DNA from: Microbulbifer harenosus
GTDB taxonomy: Bacteria > Pseudomonadota > Gammaproteobacteria > Pseudomonadales > Cellvibrionaceae
Assembly (NCBI RefSeq): GCF_005771435.1
Contig: NZ_VANI01000005.1
Coordinates: 237,827-301,826, forward strand
Direction: 5' to 3'
DNA: 64,000 nucleotides
Shown one piece after another: positions 1 through 12,604 of this stretch (positions within the stretch are counted from its first letter, which is position 1; the number at the start of each line of letters is the position of its first letter). The notes under the pieces are model-generated. The model searched no databases. It saw nothing but the letters and a program-made list of their open reading frames with translations, and was not told the DNA's origin. A program made the position numbers and the translations under genes.

Positions 1-827
1 AGGATATGAGCAGCATGACGGCGAATGTTCGCCTGGAAGCTCTTCACCTCCTGATCATACTGGGCGCGAATGTCTTCTTCAGAAATATCGATGTTGCCGG
101 CAAACTGCTCAGGAGTCAGCTCGATGTACTCAATGGCCACCTGTTCAGGACGCTGGAAGTCCTGCTGGTGGGCCTCGTAGTACGACTGAATCTCGTCATC
201 GGCAATCTGGATAGTTTCAAGCAACGGCGCCGCGGAGAGGGTTACATAGTCAAAATCGCGCTCCTCCATGGACACAGCAACGACCTTTTCCGCCCCGGCA
301 CGGGTTGCGAAGGCACTGTCTGAGACGCTGCCCGCAAACTGCTGCATGACCATTTCCTGCTCCAGCAGCTGACGGAATCCGACAGGGCTATATCCCATAC
401 GACGCAACCCATCGCGGAACATCTGCTGGTCAAACTGGCCATTGATCTGGAAACCTGGCATCTGCACGATTTCTTTATCAACCGCGGCGGTGCTCATTAC
501 CATGCCACTTTTCTGGGCCGCCTGACGCATAACGGCTGAGTTAACCAGCTGCTGCAGTACAGGGCCACGAAGTTGCTCATCGCTCAACAGATCAGCAGGC
601 ACATTTTCACCATACTGGCTCTCGATCATGCTGCGGCGGTTCTGGATTGCTCTTTGAAGATCCAGATTGGAAATTTTCTCACCGTTTACTTCGGCCGCCT
701 TGTTGGCCGAGTCCCCACTGGCACCGGTGAAAAAATCAATTCCACCAATCACCATAATGAATCCGAAAAACGCTGCAACAATGATGGCAGCTGTTCCTTT
801 CAGGTTGTCACGCATGGACTGAAGCAT
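1..827 (-). CDS. ppiD: Periplasmic folding chaperone PpiD (partial, C-terminus outside window)
   Basis: The start of the gene is inside the window and its end lies beyond the left edge, so about 275 residues are visible. The protein begins MLQSMRDNLKG, followed by a single transmembrane segment at about residues 12-33 (rich in Ile, Val, Phe and Gly), then a SurA-N-like periplasmic chaperone region. This is the layout of PpiD, the membrane-anchored chaperone at the SecYEG exit that helps newly exported proteins fold. The parvulin domain is not reached here. A GGAG ribosome-binding site lies 6-7 bases before the ATG. The position upstream of hupB-lon-clpX-clpP-tig, mirrored on the minus strand, matches the conserved gammaproteobacterial order. 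Confidence 0.9.
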   Translation of the reverse strand, partial: MLQSMRDNLKGTAAIIVAAFFGFIMVIGGIDFFTGASGDSANKAAEVNGEKISNLDLQRAIQNRRSMIESQYGENVPADLLSDEQLRGPVLQQLVNSAVMRQAAQKSGMVMSTAAVDKEIVQMPGFQINGQFDQQMFRDGLRRMGYSPVGFRQLLEQEMVMQQFAGSVSDSAFATRAGAEKVVAVSMEERDFDYVTLSAAPLLETIQIADDEIQSYYEAHQQDFQRPEQVAIEYIELTPEQFAGNIDISEEDIRAQYDQEVKSFQANIRRHAAHI

Positions 828-992
828 ATTCAGCTCCGAAATTAACTCTTATCTGTACACAATTGGATCACTGTTTATTGTAATTTCAGCTGAGCAACCT
901 GCGGCCAAATGGACACACTCAAGTGGTTGCCATACTCGCTGAACCCGGCCCAAATCCGTAGATCCAAATGAAAAATCTAGTGGCTCAGAAAC

Positions 993-1019
993 AAAAAAGG
1001 CGCATCCAACTGATACGCC
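993..1019 (-). terminator. Rho-independent terminator of hupB
   Basis: On the minus strand, 8-bp arms (GGCGTATC / GATGCGCC, one G-U pair) enclose a 5-base loop and are followed by six T. It lies 31 bases after the hupB stop codon. Confidence 0.8.
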
Positions 1020-1049
1020 CCTTTGAAGCATTGCGCGCTACAAAGCCTC

Positions 1050-1322
1050 TTATTGCACCGCGTCTTTCAAAGCTTTGCCAGCTTTGAAGTTCGGAATTTT
1101 TGCCGCGGCGATTTCGATGGGATCGCCAGTACGCGGGTTGCGACCAGTACGCGCAGCACGCTCTTTCACAGCAAAAGTGCCAAAGCCAACCAGGGCCACC
1201 TGATCGCCTTTTTTCAGTGCGTCGGTAATGCTTTCTACCATGGCGTCCAGAGCGCGGCCAGCAGCTGCCTTGGGAATGTCGGCAGATGCGGCAATGGCTT
1301 CAATCAGTTCGGACTTATTCAC
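1050..1322 (-). CDS. hupB: DNA-binding protein HU-beta
   Basis: This 90-residue protein starts [11 protein letters not shown] and carries the complete HU/IHF fold: a helical dimerisation part (1-45), then the beta-arm region with VGFGTF (about 46-51) and the DNA-contacting RTGRNPRTG segment (about 59-67). HU dimers bend and compact DNA without sequence specificity. The length matches the family exactly. It stands alone between its own promoter (about 150 bases upstream) and its own terminator. The place next to lon is the usual one for hupB rather than hupA. Confidence 0.97.
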   Translation of the reverse strand: MNKSELIEAIAASADIPKAAAGRALDAMVESITDALKKGDQVALVGFGTFAVKERAARTGRNPRTGDPIEIAAAKIPNFKAGKALKDAVQ

Positions 1323-1475
1323 GCTATATCCCTCTGTTCTTTTCTGGGTCTAGGTTTAGGTTTCTAGGTGTGTATGTTAGGTTCGTCGCTGCCTCAGGCT
1401 GGTGAGGCGCATTCATGCGTTTTCGCATTCGAATTTTAATCGCCTGCGGCTCCCCCGCAGCGCAACAAGCCACGT

Positions 1476-1504
1476 TTTATACCAACTGCCTGTTGGTGGG
1501 TCAA
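1476..1504 (-). promoter_or_regulatory. Sigma-70 promoter of hupB
   Basis: On the minus strand TTGACC and TATAAA are separated by exactly 17 bases, a near-consensus sigma-70 promoter. Transcription should begin near 1469, giving an untranslated leader of about 145 bases before hupB. Confidence 0.7.
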
Positions 1505-1763
1505 GGAACCACGCGGCTTTGCGGGGAGTTGGACACTTTTAACTCTCGCCTGTTCAGGCAATGCCCTTCGAGTTCATTTTTTAGCCTGCACTCGCGCAGG
1601 GTGCGTACTCTACGCGACTTCTATCTCCCTGTTCAATGGTTTTTTATTCGATGCACAAATAAAAGCATTACGCCAGATACGCAGGTTGGAATTCGTGGAA
1701 TTCCCTGCTCTATCTAGCCGGTATGGCGGTCAAGGAAAGTACAAAAGCTCAAAAAACACCCAC

Positions 1764-1786
1764 AAAAAGAGGGCTCGAAAGCCCTC
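1764..1786 (-). terminator. Rho-independent terminator of lon
   Basis: A 7-bp stem GAGGGCT/AGCCCTC with a TTCG tetraloop on the minus strand, followed by five T, 43 bases past the lon stop. Confidence 0.88.
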
Positions 1787-1829
1787 CTGTTTTCCCGAAG
1801 CTATTCGCACAAGTTCGGTTATTTCTCGA

Positions 1830-4235
1830 TCAGTGTGTCTGCATGGAGCGCTGCGAACGCTCTTCCGCCTGTTTCTGCAGTGCAGAGTATTCCTCATCAC
1901 TCATCGGGCTCGGCATTTTTTCCAGCGCGTATTCAAATACCTGGTCAATCCACTTAACCGGTTTGATCACGAGATCCTGCTGGATATTATCCGGAATATC
2001 CTTCAGGTCGCGCTCGTTGTCAGCAGGAATCAGGACCGTCTTGATACCGCCGCGATGAGCGGCCAGCAATTTCTCTTTAAGACCACCGATTCGCAGCACC
2101 TCACCACGCAGGGTGATCTCGCCAGTCATCGCCACATCTGCGCGCACCGGGATGTTGGTTAACACGGATGCGAGCACCGTACACATGGCAATACCCGCAG
2201 ACGGACCATCTTTAGGCGTCGCCCCTTCAGGCACATGTATATGGACATCCCGGGTCTCATGAAAATCCGGAGCAACACCCAGAGCCTGGGCCCGCGCGCG
2301 CACTACTGTCAACGCCGCCTGAATAGACTCCTGCATAACGTCGCCGAGAGAACCAGTCTTGATCACTCGCCCCTTACCGGCAACGGCAGAAGCCTCAATC
2401 GTGAGCAGCTCGCCACCCACTTCGGTCCAGGCGAGTCCGGTCACCTGGCCGATCTTGTTTTCCTCTTCAGCGCGCCCGTAGTCAAACTTGCGGACACCGA
2501 GTAATTCTTCCAGATGCTCCGACTTAACGATTACCTTGCTGGACGCACCTTTGCGCACATGCTCGGTAACCACCTTGCGACAAATTTTTGCCATTTCCCG
2601 GTCGAGGCCACGCACCCCCGCCTCACGGGTATAATAGCGGACGACATCACGGATGGCTTCATCGGTTACGTCGAGCTCTTCTTGCTTGAGACCAGCCGCA
2701 TTGCGCTGTTTCGGAATCAGATAGCGCTGGGCGATGTTCAGTTTTTCATCTTCGGTGTAGCCAGGAATTCGGATGACTTCCATCCGGTCCAGCAATGGCC
2801 CCGGAATGTTCATGGAATTGGATGTGCACACAAACATCACATCGGACAGGTCATAGTCGACCTCAAGATAGTGATCATTGAACGACTTGTTCTGCTCCGG
2901 GTCGAGCACCTCGAGCAGTGCAGAAGCCGGATCGCCGCGGTGATCCATGCCCATTTTGTCGACTTCATCCAACAAAAACAGAGGGTTCTTAACACCCACC
3001 TTCGCAATCTTCTGGATCAGTTTCCCCGGCAGAGAGCCAATATAGGTGCGGCGATGGCCGCGGATCTCTGCTTCGTCGCGCACGCCACCAAGCGCCATAC
3101 GCACATATTTACGATTGGTTGCGCGGGCAATGGATTCACCGAGGGAAGTTTTACCCACACCGGGAGGACCTACCAGACAAAGAATTGGTCCCTTGACCTT
3201 CTTGACGCGCTTCTGAACCGCGAGGTATTCAAGAATTCGCTCTTTCACTTCCTCCAGTCCGTAGTGATCCTTATTCAGAATCTCTTCCGCCTTTATCAGG
3301 TCATGGCGCACGCGACTGGCTTTTTTCCAGGGTACACTGAGCATCCAGTCGATGTAGCTGCGCAGCACCGAGGCTTCTGCAGACATCGGCGACATCATTT
3401 TCAGCTTGCCTAACTCAGCGCGCGTTTTTTTCTCCGCCTCGGCAGACATTCCGGAATCGGCAATTTTCCGTTCCAGCTCTTCGACCTCGTTGGGCTCTTC
3501 GGTAATTTCGCCCAACTCTTTCTGAATCGCCTTCATTTGCTCGTTCAGGTAATACTCGCGCTGGCTCTTCTCCATCTGCTTTTTCACCCGGCCACGGATG
3601 CGTTTCTCGACCTGAATCAGGTCGATCTCCGAGTCCATCAGACCGAGCAGGTGTTCGAGACGCTCCTTGACACTGATGGTTTCCAGCAGCTCCTGCTTCT
3701 GGGGCAGATCCAGCGACATGTGCGCCGCAATCGTATCCGCAAGACGCCCCGGTTCATCAATACCAGACAGGGAGGTCATTACTTCATTGGGCACTTTTTT
3801 GCTGACCGTCACGTATTGCTCGAACTGGGACATGGCGGAACGCACCAGTGCTTCGGCTTCGGCTTCCGGCAAATCCTCAGATTCCAGTGGCGAAACCGTC
3901 GCGCGATAATGGCCATCGCCCTCGGTAATTTCTTCCACTTTGACCCGGTGCCCGCCTTCAACCAGCACCTTGACCGTTCCATCGGGGAGCTTCAGCAATT
4001 GCAGCACGCTGGCAACGGTTCCCACTCGGTACACATCGTCGGCGCCTGGGTCATCTTCCGATGCCTGTCGCTGTGCCACCAGTAACACCTGCTTGTCACT
4101 GCGCATGGCCTGTTCCAGCGCATCAATGGACTTTTCCCGGCCCACAAACAACGGGATCACCATATGGGGGTAAACCACAACGTCGCGAAGCGGTAACAGG
4201 GGGTATTCGTTCAAGTTCTCGGATGGCTGGTCCAT
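1830..4235 (-). CDS. lon: ATP-dependent protease La (Lon)
   Basis: Lon is the cytosolic AAA+ serine protease that degrades misfolded proteins and short-lived regulators. The 801-residue form has the LON substrate-binding domain (about 10-200), a coiled-coil middle, the AAA+ module with Walker [10 protein letters not shown] (about 355) and Walker B FLLDEVDK, and the protease domain with the Ser-Lys dyad at S679 (GPSAG) and K722 (GGLKEK), the E. coli numbering. An upstream ATG at 4271 would add 12 residues. I prefer 4235 because GAGAGGAG lies 7 bases before it and the protein then starts MDQPSEN, as expected. It is transcribed alone, with its own terminator. No clear heat-shock promoter was found upstream. 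Confidence 0.97.
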   Translation of the reverse strand: MDQPSENLNEYPLLPLRDVVVYPHMVIPLFVGREKSIDALEQAMRSDKQVLLVAQRQASEDDPGADDVYRVGTVASVLQLLKLPDGTVKVLVEGGHRVKVEEITEGDGHYRATVSPLESEDLPEAEAEALVRSAMSQFEQYVTVSKKVPNEVMTSLSGIDEPGRLADTIAAHMSLDLPQKQELLETISVKERLEHLLGLMDSEIDLIQVEKRIRGRVKKQMEKSQREYYLNEQMKAIQKELGEITEEPNEVEELERKIADSGMSAEAEKKTRAELGKLKMMSPMSAEASVLRSYIDWMLSVPWKKASRVRHDLIKAEEILNKDHYGLEEVKERILEYLAVQKRVKKVKGPILCLVGPPGVGKTSLGESIARATNRKYVRMALGGVRDEAEIRGHRRTYIGSLPGKLIQKIAKVGVKNPLFLLDEVDKMGMDHRGDPASALLEVLDPEQNKSFNDHYLEVDYDLSDVMFVCTSNSMNIPGPLLDRMEVIRIPGYTEDEKLNIAQRYLIPKQRNAAGLKQEELDVTDEAIRDVVRYYTREAGVRGLDREMAKICRKVVTEHVRKGASSKVIVKSEHLEELLGVRKFDYGRAEEENKIGQVTGLAWTEVGGELLTIEASAVAGKGRVIKTGSLGDVMQESIQAALTVVRARAQALGVAPDFHETRDVHIHVPEGATPKDGPSAGIAMCTVLASVLTNIPVRADVAMTGEITLRGEVLRIGGLKEKLLAAHRGGIKTVLIPADNERDLKDIPDNIQQDLVIKPVKWIDQVFEYALEKMPSPMSDEEYSALQKQAEERSQRSMQTH

Positions 4236-4578
4236 ATAACTCCTCTCGGCCTGGGGATGGCGGCTAACCACCCCAATTTGGCGACTTATCCATCACCGGG
4301 CATATGTCTGAGGGTCCCGGTTGAGCGCCAGTCTGCAATCTTAGTGGGGGCTCCCCCCAGAATAACAAGGTCAGTGGAACCCTCGCAGTAAAATAAGTTT
4401 AATTCACCGCAACCGGTAGCGTTCTGCAGAGCCGTGATGTTCCGCTTCTGCGCAATTTCAATCCACATAAAGGATCTCTGCCGCAAAGATAGTACCCCAT
4501 CAAGATCGGGCGGACCTCAGACACAAAAAAAGCCCCAAATTGGGGCTTTCATAGGAACACAATGAGATTTCCAGCGAC
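4236..4578. other. Intergenic region lon-clpX (no gene)
   Basis: About 340 bases holding the clpX terminator (4525-4547) and the lon leader. A GC-rich hairpin (GGGGG-AG-CCCCC type, about 4346-4358) lies in the leader. A 66-codon open frame at 4286-4486 lacks family features and is not called. Confidence 0.6.
4525..4547 (-). terminator. Rho-independent terminator of clpX
   Basis: A 7-bp stem (AGCCCCA/TGGGGCT) with a 3-base loop and a run of T on the minus strand, 31 bases after the clpX stop. Confidence 0.88.
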
Positions 4579-5862
4579 TCACTCCTCTGGCGCAGCTTTC
4601 TGGGCTTCGGCCTGCTGGTACACCAGAAGCGGTGTGGACTCGCCTTTGATGACTGCTTCATCAATGACCACTTTAGCCACGTTATCCATAGACGGAATGT
4701 CGTACATGGTCTCCAGCAGCACCGACTCCATTATCGAACGCAACCCGCGGGCGCCGGTCTTGCGTTCCATGGCTTTGGCGGCCACGGCATCCAGCGCATC
4801 TGCGCGGAAATCCAGCTCGACACCTTCCATTTCAAACAGTTTGGCATACTGCTTGGTCAATGCGTTGCGGGGTTCTGTCAGGATCTGCACCAATGCGGCG
4901 CGGTCCAGTTCCTCAAGGGTAGCTGTCACCGGAAGACGGCCAACAAACTCCGGAATCAGACCGTAGCGGACCAGATCTTCCGGCTCCAGGTCCAACAGGA
5001 TTTCACCGAAGTTGCCCTTGCTGTCTTTGGATTTCACTTCCGCGGAGAAACCAATGCCACCCTTCTCGGAGCGATCTCGAATCACTTTGTCGAGACCCGC
5101 AAAGGCGCCACCACAGATAAACAGGATGTTCGACGTATCCACCTGCAGGAACTCCTGCTGCGGATGTTTGCGTCCCCCCTGGGGAGGTACGGACGCGACC
5201 GTCCCTTCAATCAGTTTCAACAGTGCTTGTTGCACCCCTTCACCGGAAACGTCTCTGGTGATGGAAGGATTGTCCGACTTGCGGGAAATTTTGTCGATTT
5301 CGTCGATATAGACAATGCCCTGCTGGGCCTTTTCCACATCGTAATCACACTTCTGCAGCAGCTTCTGGATGATGTTCTCGACATCCTCCCCAACGTAGCC
5401 GGCCTCAGTCAGCGTGGTGGCGTCCGCGATGGTGAACGGCACATTCAGCAAGCGCGCCAGTGTTTCCGCCAGCAGAGTTTTACCACTACCCGTTGGGCCA
5501 ACAAGCAAGATGTTGGACTTGCCCAGCTCAACATCCTCTTTGCCCTTTGCACTCTTGGTCGTGCGCAGACGCTTATAGTGGTTGTATACCGCAACCGCCA
5601 GCACCTTCTTGGCGCGAACCTGCCCGATCACATATTGATCGAGGATCTCGGTAATTTCCTGGGGGGTAGGCAGGCGGGAATCGTCGCCGTCTACGGCATC
5701 CTGTACCTCTTCGCGGATGATATCCGTACAAAGTTCTACACACTCATCGCAAATGTAAACAGATGGACCAGCGATAAGTTTTCGTACTTCCTGTTGGCTT
5801 TTGCCACAGAAGGAACAGTAAAGGAGCTTGCCGTTTTCGTCTCCGCTGTTCTTTTCAGTCAT
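4579..5862 (-). CDS. clpX: ClpXP protease ATP-binding subunit ClpX
   Basis: ClpX is the AAA+ unfoldase that feeds tagged substrates into ClpP. At 427 residues it has the usual length. The N-terminal zinc-binding domain shows CSFC (about 16-19) and CDEC (about 38-41). The AAA+ core has Walker A GPTGSGKT (about 117-124), the GYVG pore loop and Walker B VYIDEID. The IGF-type loop that docks on ClpP is present as [14 protein letters not shown] lies 7-8 bases before the ATG. It is downstream of clpP with 225 bases between them, enough for an internal promoter, and is followed by its own terminator. Confidence 0.97.
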   Translation of the reverse strand: MTEKNSGDENGKLLYCSFCGKSQQEVRKLIAGPSVYICDECVELCTDIIREEVQDAVDGDDSRLPTPQEITEILDQYVIGQVRAKKVLAVAVYNHYKRLRTTKSAKGKEDVELGKSNILLVGPTGSGKTLLAETLARLLNVPFTIADATTLTEAGYVGEDVENIIQKLLQKCDYDVEKAQQGIVYIDEIDKISRKSDNPSITRDVSGEGVQQALLKLIEGTVASVPPQGGRKHPQQEFLQVDTSNILFICGGAFAGLDKVIRDRSEKGGIGFSAEVKSKDSKGNFGEILLDLEPEDLVRYGLIPEFVGRLPVTATLEELDRAALVQILTEPRNALTKQYAKLFEMEGVELDFRADALDAVAAKAMERKTGARGLRSIMESVLLETMYDIPSMDNVAKVVIDEAVIKGESTPLLVYQQAEAQKAAPEE

Positions 5863-6087
5863 CTATGTACTCCGTGGTCAGGGCAGCCAACCGAAATGCG
5901 GCGGCAAATAGGGTTGGTAACCAAGATGCGGCCTTTTAGCAGGATTTTCAAGTTTTTTATCCTCTCTCCGTCCAGCCGACCGCAGGTGTCCGGAGAATAT
6001 TTTCACTCGCGGTCAAACCGATAGGACAACACTCCAGTGCCCCACCGGTCTATAGATATTCCGCATCTAATCAGGTAGAGGGGGACG

Positions 6088-6732
6088 TCACTTGACCGGC
6101 AGTTGGCGACGGGTAAGCACGTCGTCTACCAGCCCGTACTCTTTAGCTTCATCTGCGCTCATAAAGTGGTCACGCTCTGTGTCCCGCTCGATATCCGCCA
6201 CACTGCGCTCAGCATGGTGCGCCATCAGCTCATTCAGACGCTTGCGGATCTTGAGAATTTCCTGGGCATGAATATGAATATCGGATGCCTGCCCCTGTGC
6301 GCCACCACTGGGTTGGTGAATCATGACGCGGGAGTTCGGGGTAGCGAAACGCTTGCCCTTGGCGCCGGCAGTAAGCAGGAAGGCACCCATGCTGCAGGCC
6401 TGGCCGATGCACATGGTGCTGACGTCCGGCTTGATGAATTGCATGGTGTCGTAAATAGACATCCCCGCAGTTACCGAACCACCCGGTGAGTTGATGTACA
6501 GATGAATGTCCTTGTCCGGATTTTCCGCTTCCAGGAACAACAGCTGAGCCACCACCAGATTGGCCATATGGTCTTCTACAGGACCCACCAGAAAAATTAC
6601 CCGCTCTTTCAGGAGGCGGGAATAGATATCGAAAGAGCGCTCACCTCGCGCGGTCTGCTCTACCACAATCGGCACCAGACCACTGGCAGCCATAATGTCA
6701 CTGGATTTCGCAGGGTAGTCAAAATAAGCCAT
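6088..6732 (-). CDS. clpP: ATP-dependent Clp protease proteolytic subunit ClpP
   Basis: This is the serine peptidase that forms the double-heptamer chamber of ClpXP and ClpAP. The 214-residue precursor has the catalytic triad Ser114 (QACSMGAF), His139 (MIHQPSGG) and Asp188 (RDHF), three residues shifted from E. coli because of a slightly longer propeptide. The INSPGGSV substrate-binding loop is intact. The first 10-17 residues probably form the autocleaved propeptide. It lies between tig and clpX in the conserved order, with 282 bases upstream for its own promoter. Confidence 0.97.
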   Translation of the reverse strand: MAYFDYPAKSSDIMAASGLVPIVVEQTARGERSFDIYSRLLKERVIFLVGPVEDHMANLVVAQLLFLEAENPDKDIHLYINSPGGSVTAGMSIYDTMQFIKPDVSTMCIGQACSMGAFLLTAGAKGKRFATPNSRVMIHQPSGGAQGQASDIHIHAQEILKIRKRLNELMAHHAERSVADIERDTERDHFMSADEAKEYGLVDDVLTRRQLPVK

Positions 6733-6977
6733 GGATACGATGCTTCCTTTTTCGGCGTATTAGGCGGGCTAAAAGCGTGCCACTGTAAAAAGACACGACC
6801 TTCAGAAAAACGGATCAACCTGAGCTTAACTGCTCAGCGGCGATAAAGCCAGTTGCGATGAAAGACAAAATTAGCGCCTCCAAAGGGCAGCGGAAGCGGC
6901 AGGTAACGGGGCAAAAAAACCTGCGAAGCGCCCGGGTATGTTTTGCAACAGCCCAGTGCACGGAAAATATGCAGGAG

Positions 6978-7006
6978 AAAAAACGGCCACCCTGTGGTGG
7001 CCGTTT
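6978..7006 (-). terminator. Rho-independent terminator of tig
   Basis: An 11-bp stem (AAACGGCCACC/GGTGGCCGTTT) with a 4-base loop; on the minus strand it ends in six T. It sits 9 bases after the tig stop codon. Confidence 0.92.
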
Positions 7007-7015
7007 TCCGCAATC

Positions 7016-8329
7016 TTATGCCTGCTTCTGCGGCTTGATTACGTCGTCGTAGGTGCTTTCCACTTCGCTGACCTTCGCCTTATCCAGCACAAAATCAACA
7101 ACCTGATCTTCCAACACCACAGATTCAACACCGGCCAGCAGCTCACGGTTGTTGAAGTAGTAGTCCACCACCTCTTCCGGTTGCTGATAGGTAGATGCCA
7201 ACTCTTCCACTTTCGCTTTGACGCGGTCGCTGTCGACGGCAATCTTGTTCTGCTTGACGATCTCGCCCACCACAAGCCCCAAAACCACACGGCGCTTGGC
7301 CTGCTCTTCAAACATGGTGTCCGGCAGCATTCTGGCCGCATCTTGCGGATTGATCTGACCACCGAACTGCTGAACCATCTGTCCGCGCAGGGTGTTGACT
7401 TCACTTTTCACCAGAGCTGCGGGGATTTCAACCTGATGCTTGCCGAACAGCTGATCCATGACCTGGGTCTTCACCTTGTTCAGGGCCGCATTTTTGAGCT
7501 CGCGCTGCATATTGTTGCGCACTTCCTCGCGGAACTTCTCTTCACCACCGGCATCCACACCGTAAGCGGCAAAGAACTCATCATTCAGCTCCGGCAGTTC
7601 CGGCTTCTCGGAATTGGTCACCTTGATGGTGAACACAGCATTGGCGCCGCGCAGATTTTCTGCCTGATAGTCTTCCGGGAAAGTGACTTCCACTTCCTTT
7701 TCTTCACCGGGTTTCATGCCGATGATGCCATCTTCAAACCCAGGGATCATGCTGCCTGAGCCAAGCACCAGACGCTGACCTTCCGCCTTCCCACCATCGA
7801 ATTCTTCGCCGTCTTTGCGGCCAACGAAGTCGATCGTCACGCGGTCGCCTTTCTGGGCTTTGCGCTTGGTTTCTTTCCAGCTGGACTGCTGCTTGCGCAG
7901 CACATCAATCATGTTGTCGACGTCTGCGTCGGTCACTTCCGCAACCGGGCGTTCAACAGCCACCTCAGACAGATCCGCCAGCGCCACTTCCGGATAAACC
8001 TCGAAAGTCGCTACGTATTCCAGATTTTCGCCCGGGGCAATACTCTTGGCCTCAATGCTGGGCTGCCCCGCAGGTTTTACCTGCTCTTTCTGCACCGCCT
8101 CATAAAAAGAGCGGCTCATAACTTCACCCAGGACTTCCTGGCGAACGCCGTCACCAAAACGCTGACGCACAACTTTCAGCGGAACTTTGCCCTTGCGGAA
8201 ACCGTTGATACGAACGGTTTTGGCTGCTTGCTGAAGGCGTTTGTCCACTTCCTTGTCAACGACCTCTGCCGGCAAGTTGACCGTTAAGCGACGCTCCAGG
8301 CCGGAAGTTGTTTCGATGGAAACCTGCAT
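7016..8329 (-). CDS. tig: Trigger factor (ribosome-associated chaperone and PPIase)
   Basis: Trigger factor docks at the ribosomal exit tunnel and shields nascent chains. The 437-residue protein has the N-terminal ribosome-binding domain with the signature GFRKGKVP (about 44-51), the central FKBP-type isomerase domain starting around GDRVTIDFVG (about 160), and the long helical C-terminal arms. The open frame extends 69 codons further upstream, but that extension has no family similarity and runs towards the tRNA-Leu gene. The ATG at 8329 has GAGGA 7 bases ahead and gives MQVSIETT, as in homologues. It has a strong terminator of its own and precedes clpP. Confidence 0.96.
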   Translation of the reverse strand: MQVSIETTSGLERRLTVNLPAEVVDKEVDKRLQQAAKTVRINGFRKGKVPLKVVRQRFGDGVRQEVLGEVMSRSFYEAVQKEQVKPAGQPSIEAKSIAPGENLEYVATFEVYPEVALADLSEVAVERPVAEVTDADVDNMIDVLRKQQSSWKETKRKAQKGDRVTIDFVGRKDGEEFDGGKAEGQRLVLGSGSMIPGFEDGIIGMKPGEEKEVEVTFPEDYQAENLRGANAVFTIKVTNSEKPELPELNDEFFAAYGVDAGGEEKFREEVRNNMQRELKNAALNKVKTQVMDQLFGKHQVEIPAALVKSEVNTLRGQMVQQFGGQINPQDAARMLPDTMFEEQAKRRVVLGLVVGEIVKQNKIAVDSDRVKAKVEELASTYQQPEEVVDYYFNNRELLAGVESVVLEDQVVDFVLDKAKVSEVESTYDDVIKPQKQA

Positions 8330-8504
8330 GTTTATCCTCGTGAGACTCTTCTCTTCACAGATGCCGGGCTGAAGGAAACCCATCCCAGCACCGGCGATTA
8401 GCGCAGCGCCGACAATCCGGCCGCCAAATACAAACAGCCCGCGCCATCGCCACCTCCCGATCACGGAAGAACAGCGTTTGTGGCACGGACTGATCAAATC
8501 TTGT

Positions 8505-8589
8505 TGGTGGGGACGGGGAGACTTGAACTCCCACACCTTGCGGCACCAGAACCTAAACCTGGCGTGTCTACCAATTCCACCACGTCCCC
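8505..8589 (-). tRNA. tRNA-Leu(UAG)
   Basis: A complete class II tRNA of 85 bases with encoded CCA. The acceptor stem is GGGGACG/CGTCCCC, the anticodon stem is CCAGG/TCTGG, and the loop TTTAGGT gives anticodon UAG, which reads CUA (and, by wobble, other CUN) leucine codons. The long variable arm and GTTCAAGTC T-loop are typical of tRNA-Leu. It lies about 175 bases upstream of tig on the same strand. Confidence 0.97.
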
Positions 8590-8804
8590 AACGGTTACCC
8601 CGCCGCTAACCTTTTGATTTTGATGGGGTTTTACAAAAAAACCCAACTGGCTTGCAACGAGGGGAGCAGATTGTGCCACAGCGAACACGGGGCTTCAACA
8701 GATGCCCGCCGCCAGACACTCATTCAGTCGCATTTGCGACCAAGTCGGATCAAATACGCATCACTGGAACCCGCCAGATGCCCAAGCGATACTTGTCGCA
8801 ACCC

Positions 8805-8838
8805 AAAAACAATCGGGGCGCCGGATGGCGCCCCGATT
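8805..8838 (-). terminator. Rho-independent terminator of fadBA
   Basis: A perfect 12-bp stem (AATCGGGGCGCC / GGCGCCCCGATT) with a 4-base loop, followed on the minus strand by GTTTTT. It ends the fadB-fadA operon, 20 bases past the fadA stop. Confidence 0.92.
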
Positions 8839-8858
8839 GTTTAGGTGTCGAGTTAGGA

Positions 8859-12202
<3,344 letters not shown>

Positions 12203-12363
12203 TATTGACCTCATTGATTGGTGACCGAAAATTCACCCGGTTGGATGAGCCGGTCCGGGGGTCGGGGTTGTGCACGACTGAATCAAGGCTTACCGCCCAT
12301 CAAGGATGCGACACAACTGTAACCAGCTGATGACGCGTATCCCAGGATCAGTCAACGCGACCA

Positions 12364-12393
12364 AGTATAGCCAGTTTCAAACGTCCGTTTGAA
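12364..12393 (-). promoter_or_regulatory. Probable fadBA promoter
   Basis: On the minus strand a good -10 box TATACT (12364-12369) is preceded, with an 18-base spacer, by TTCAAA (12388-12393) as a weak -35. The start would be near 12357. The -35 half is part of the operator palindrome, so a bound repressor would block polymerase. Confidence 0.55.
12376..12393. promoter_or_regulatory. PsrA-type operator (7-bp perfect inverted repeat)
   Basis: The site reads TTCAAAC-GTCC-GTTTGAA, a perfect 7-bp palindrome around 4 bases. It fits the published PsrA consensus C/GAAAC-N2-4-GTTTG/C known from Pseudomonas. PsrA is a TetR-family repressor released by long-chain acyl-CoA. The site covers the likely -35 and spacer of the fadBA promoter. 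The psrA gene itself is not in this window. Confidence 0.65.
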
Positions 12394-12552
12394 TACCATT
12401 TCCGCCATATCCACTGTCCTGATCAGTGCGCCGGATGTGGCACACCACGATATGCGATCAAAACATGACCAGATCGTCGGAAGAAGAGTCAACACTGGGG
12501 ATTTGCCAGACAAGTGTAGAAAGTCGGGAAGAGCACCGGTAAGAGAAACCGG

Positions 12553-12586
12553 TAAAATTCCGGACCCGCCGATGGCGAGTCCGGAA
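12553..12586 (-). terminator. Rho-independent terminator of fabY
   Basis: 13-base arms (12558-12570 and 12574-12586, one G-T pair) with a 3-base loop, followed on the minus strand by ATTTTA-like T-rich sequence, 18 bases past the stop of fabY. Confidence 0.85.
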
Positions 12587-12604
12587 CGTGGTGAAAGTGC
12601 GGAT

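Larger units (their letters stand above)
1323..1829. other. Intergenic region hupB-lon (no gene)
   Basis: About 500 bases without a convincing gene. It holds the lon terminator at 1764-1786, the hupB promoter at 1476-1504 and a roughly 150-base hupB leader. Short open frames here show no codon bias or recognisable product. Confidence 0.7.
12203..12604. other. Intergenic region fadB-fabY (no gene)
   Basis: About 400 bases containing the fabY terminator (12553-12586) and the fadBA promoter with its palindromic operator (12364-12393). The rest looks like the fadB leader. No coding signal. Confidence 0.7.

Noticed and set aside
2514..3413. A 299-codon open frame antisense to lon
   Set aside because: It is the shadow of the lon reading frame; the product is His/Leu-rich without family features.
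4286..4486. A 66-codon frame upstream of lon
   Set aside because: No ribosome-binding site or codon bias; it overlaps the likely lon promoter and leader.
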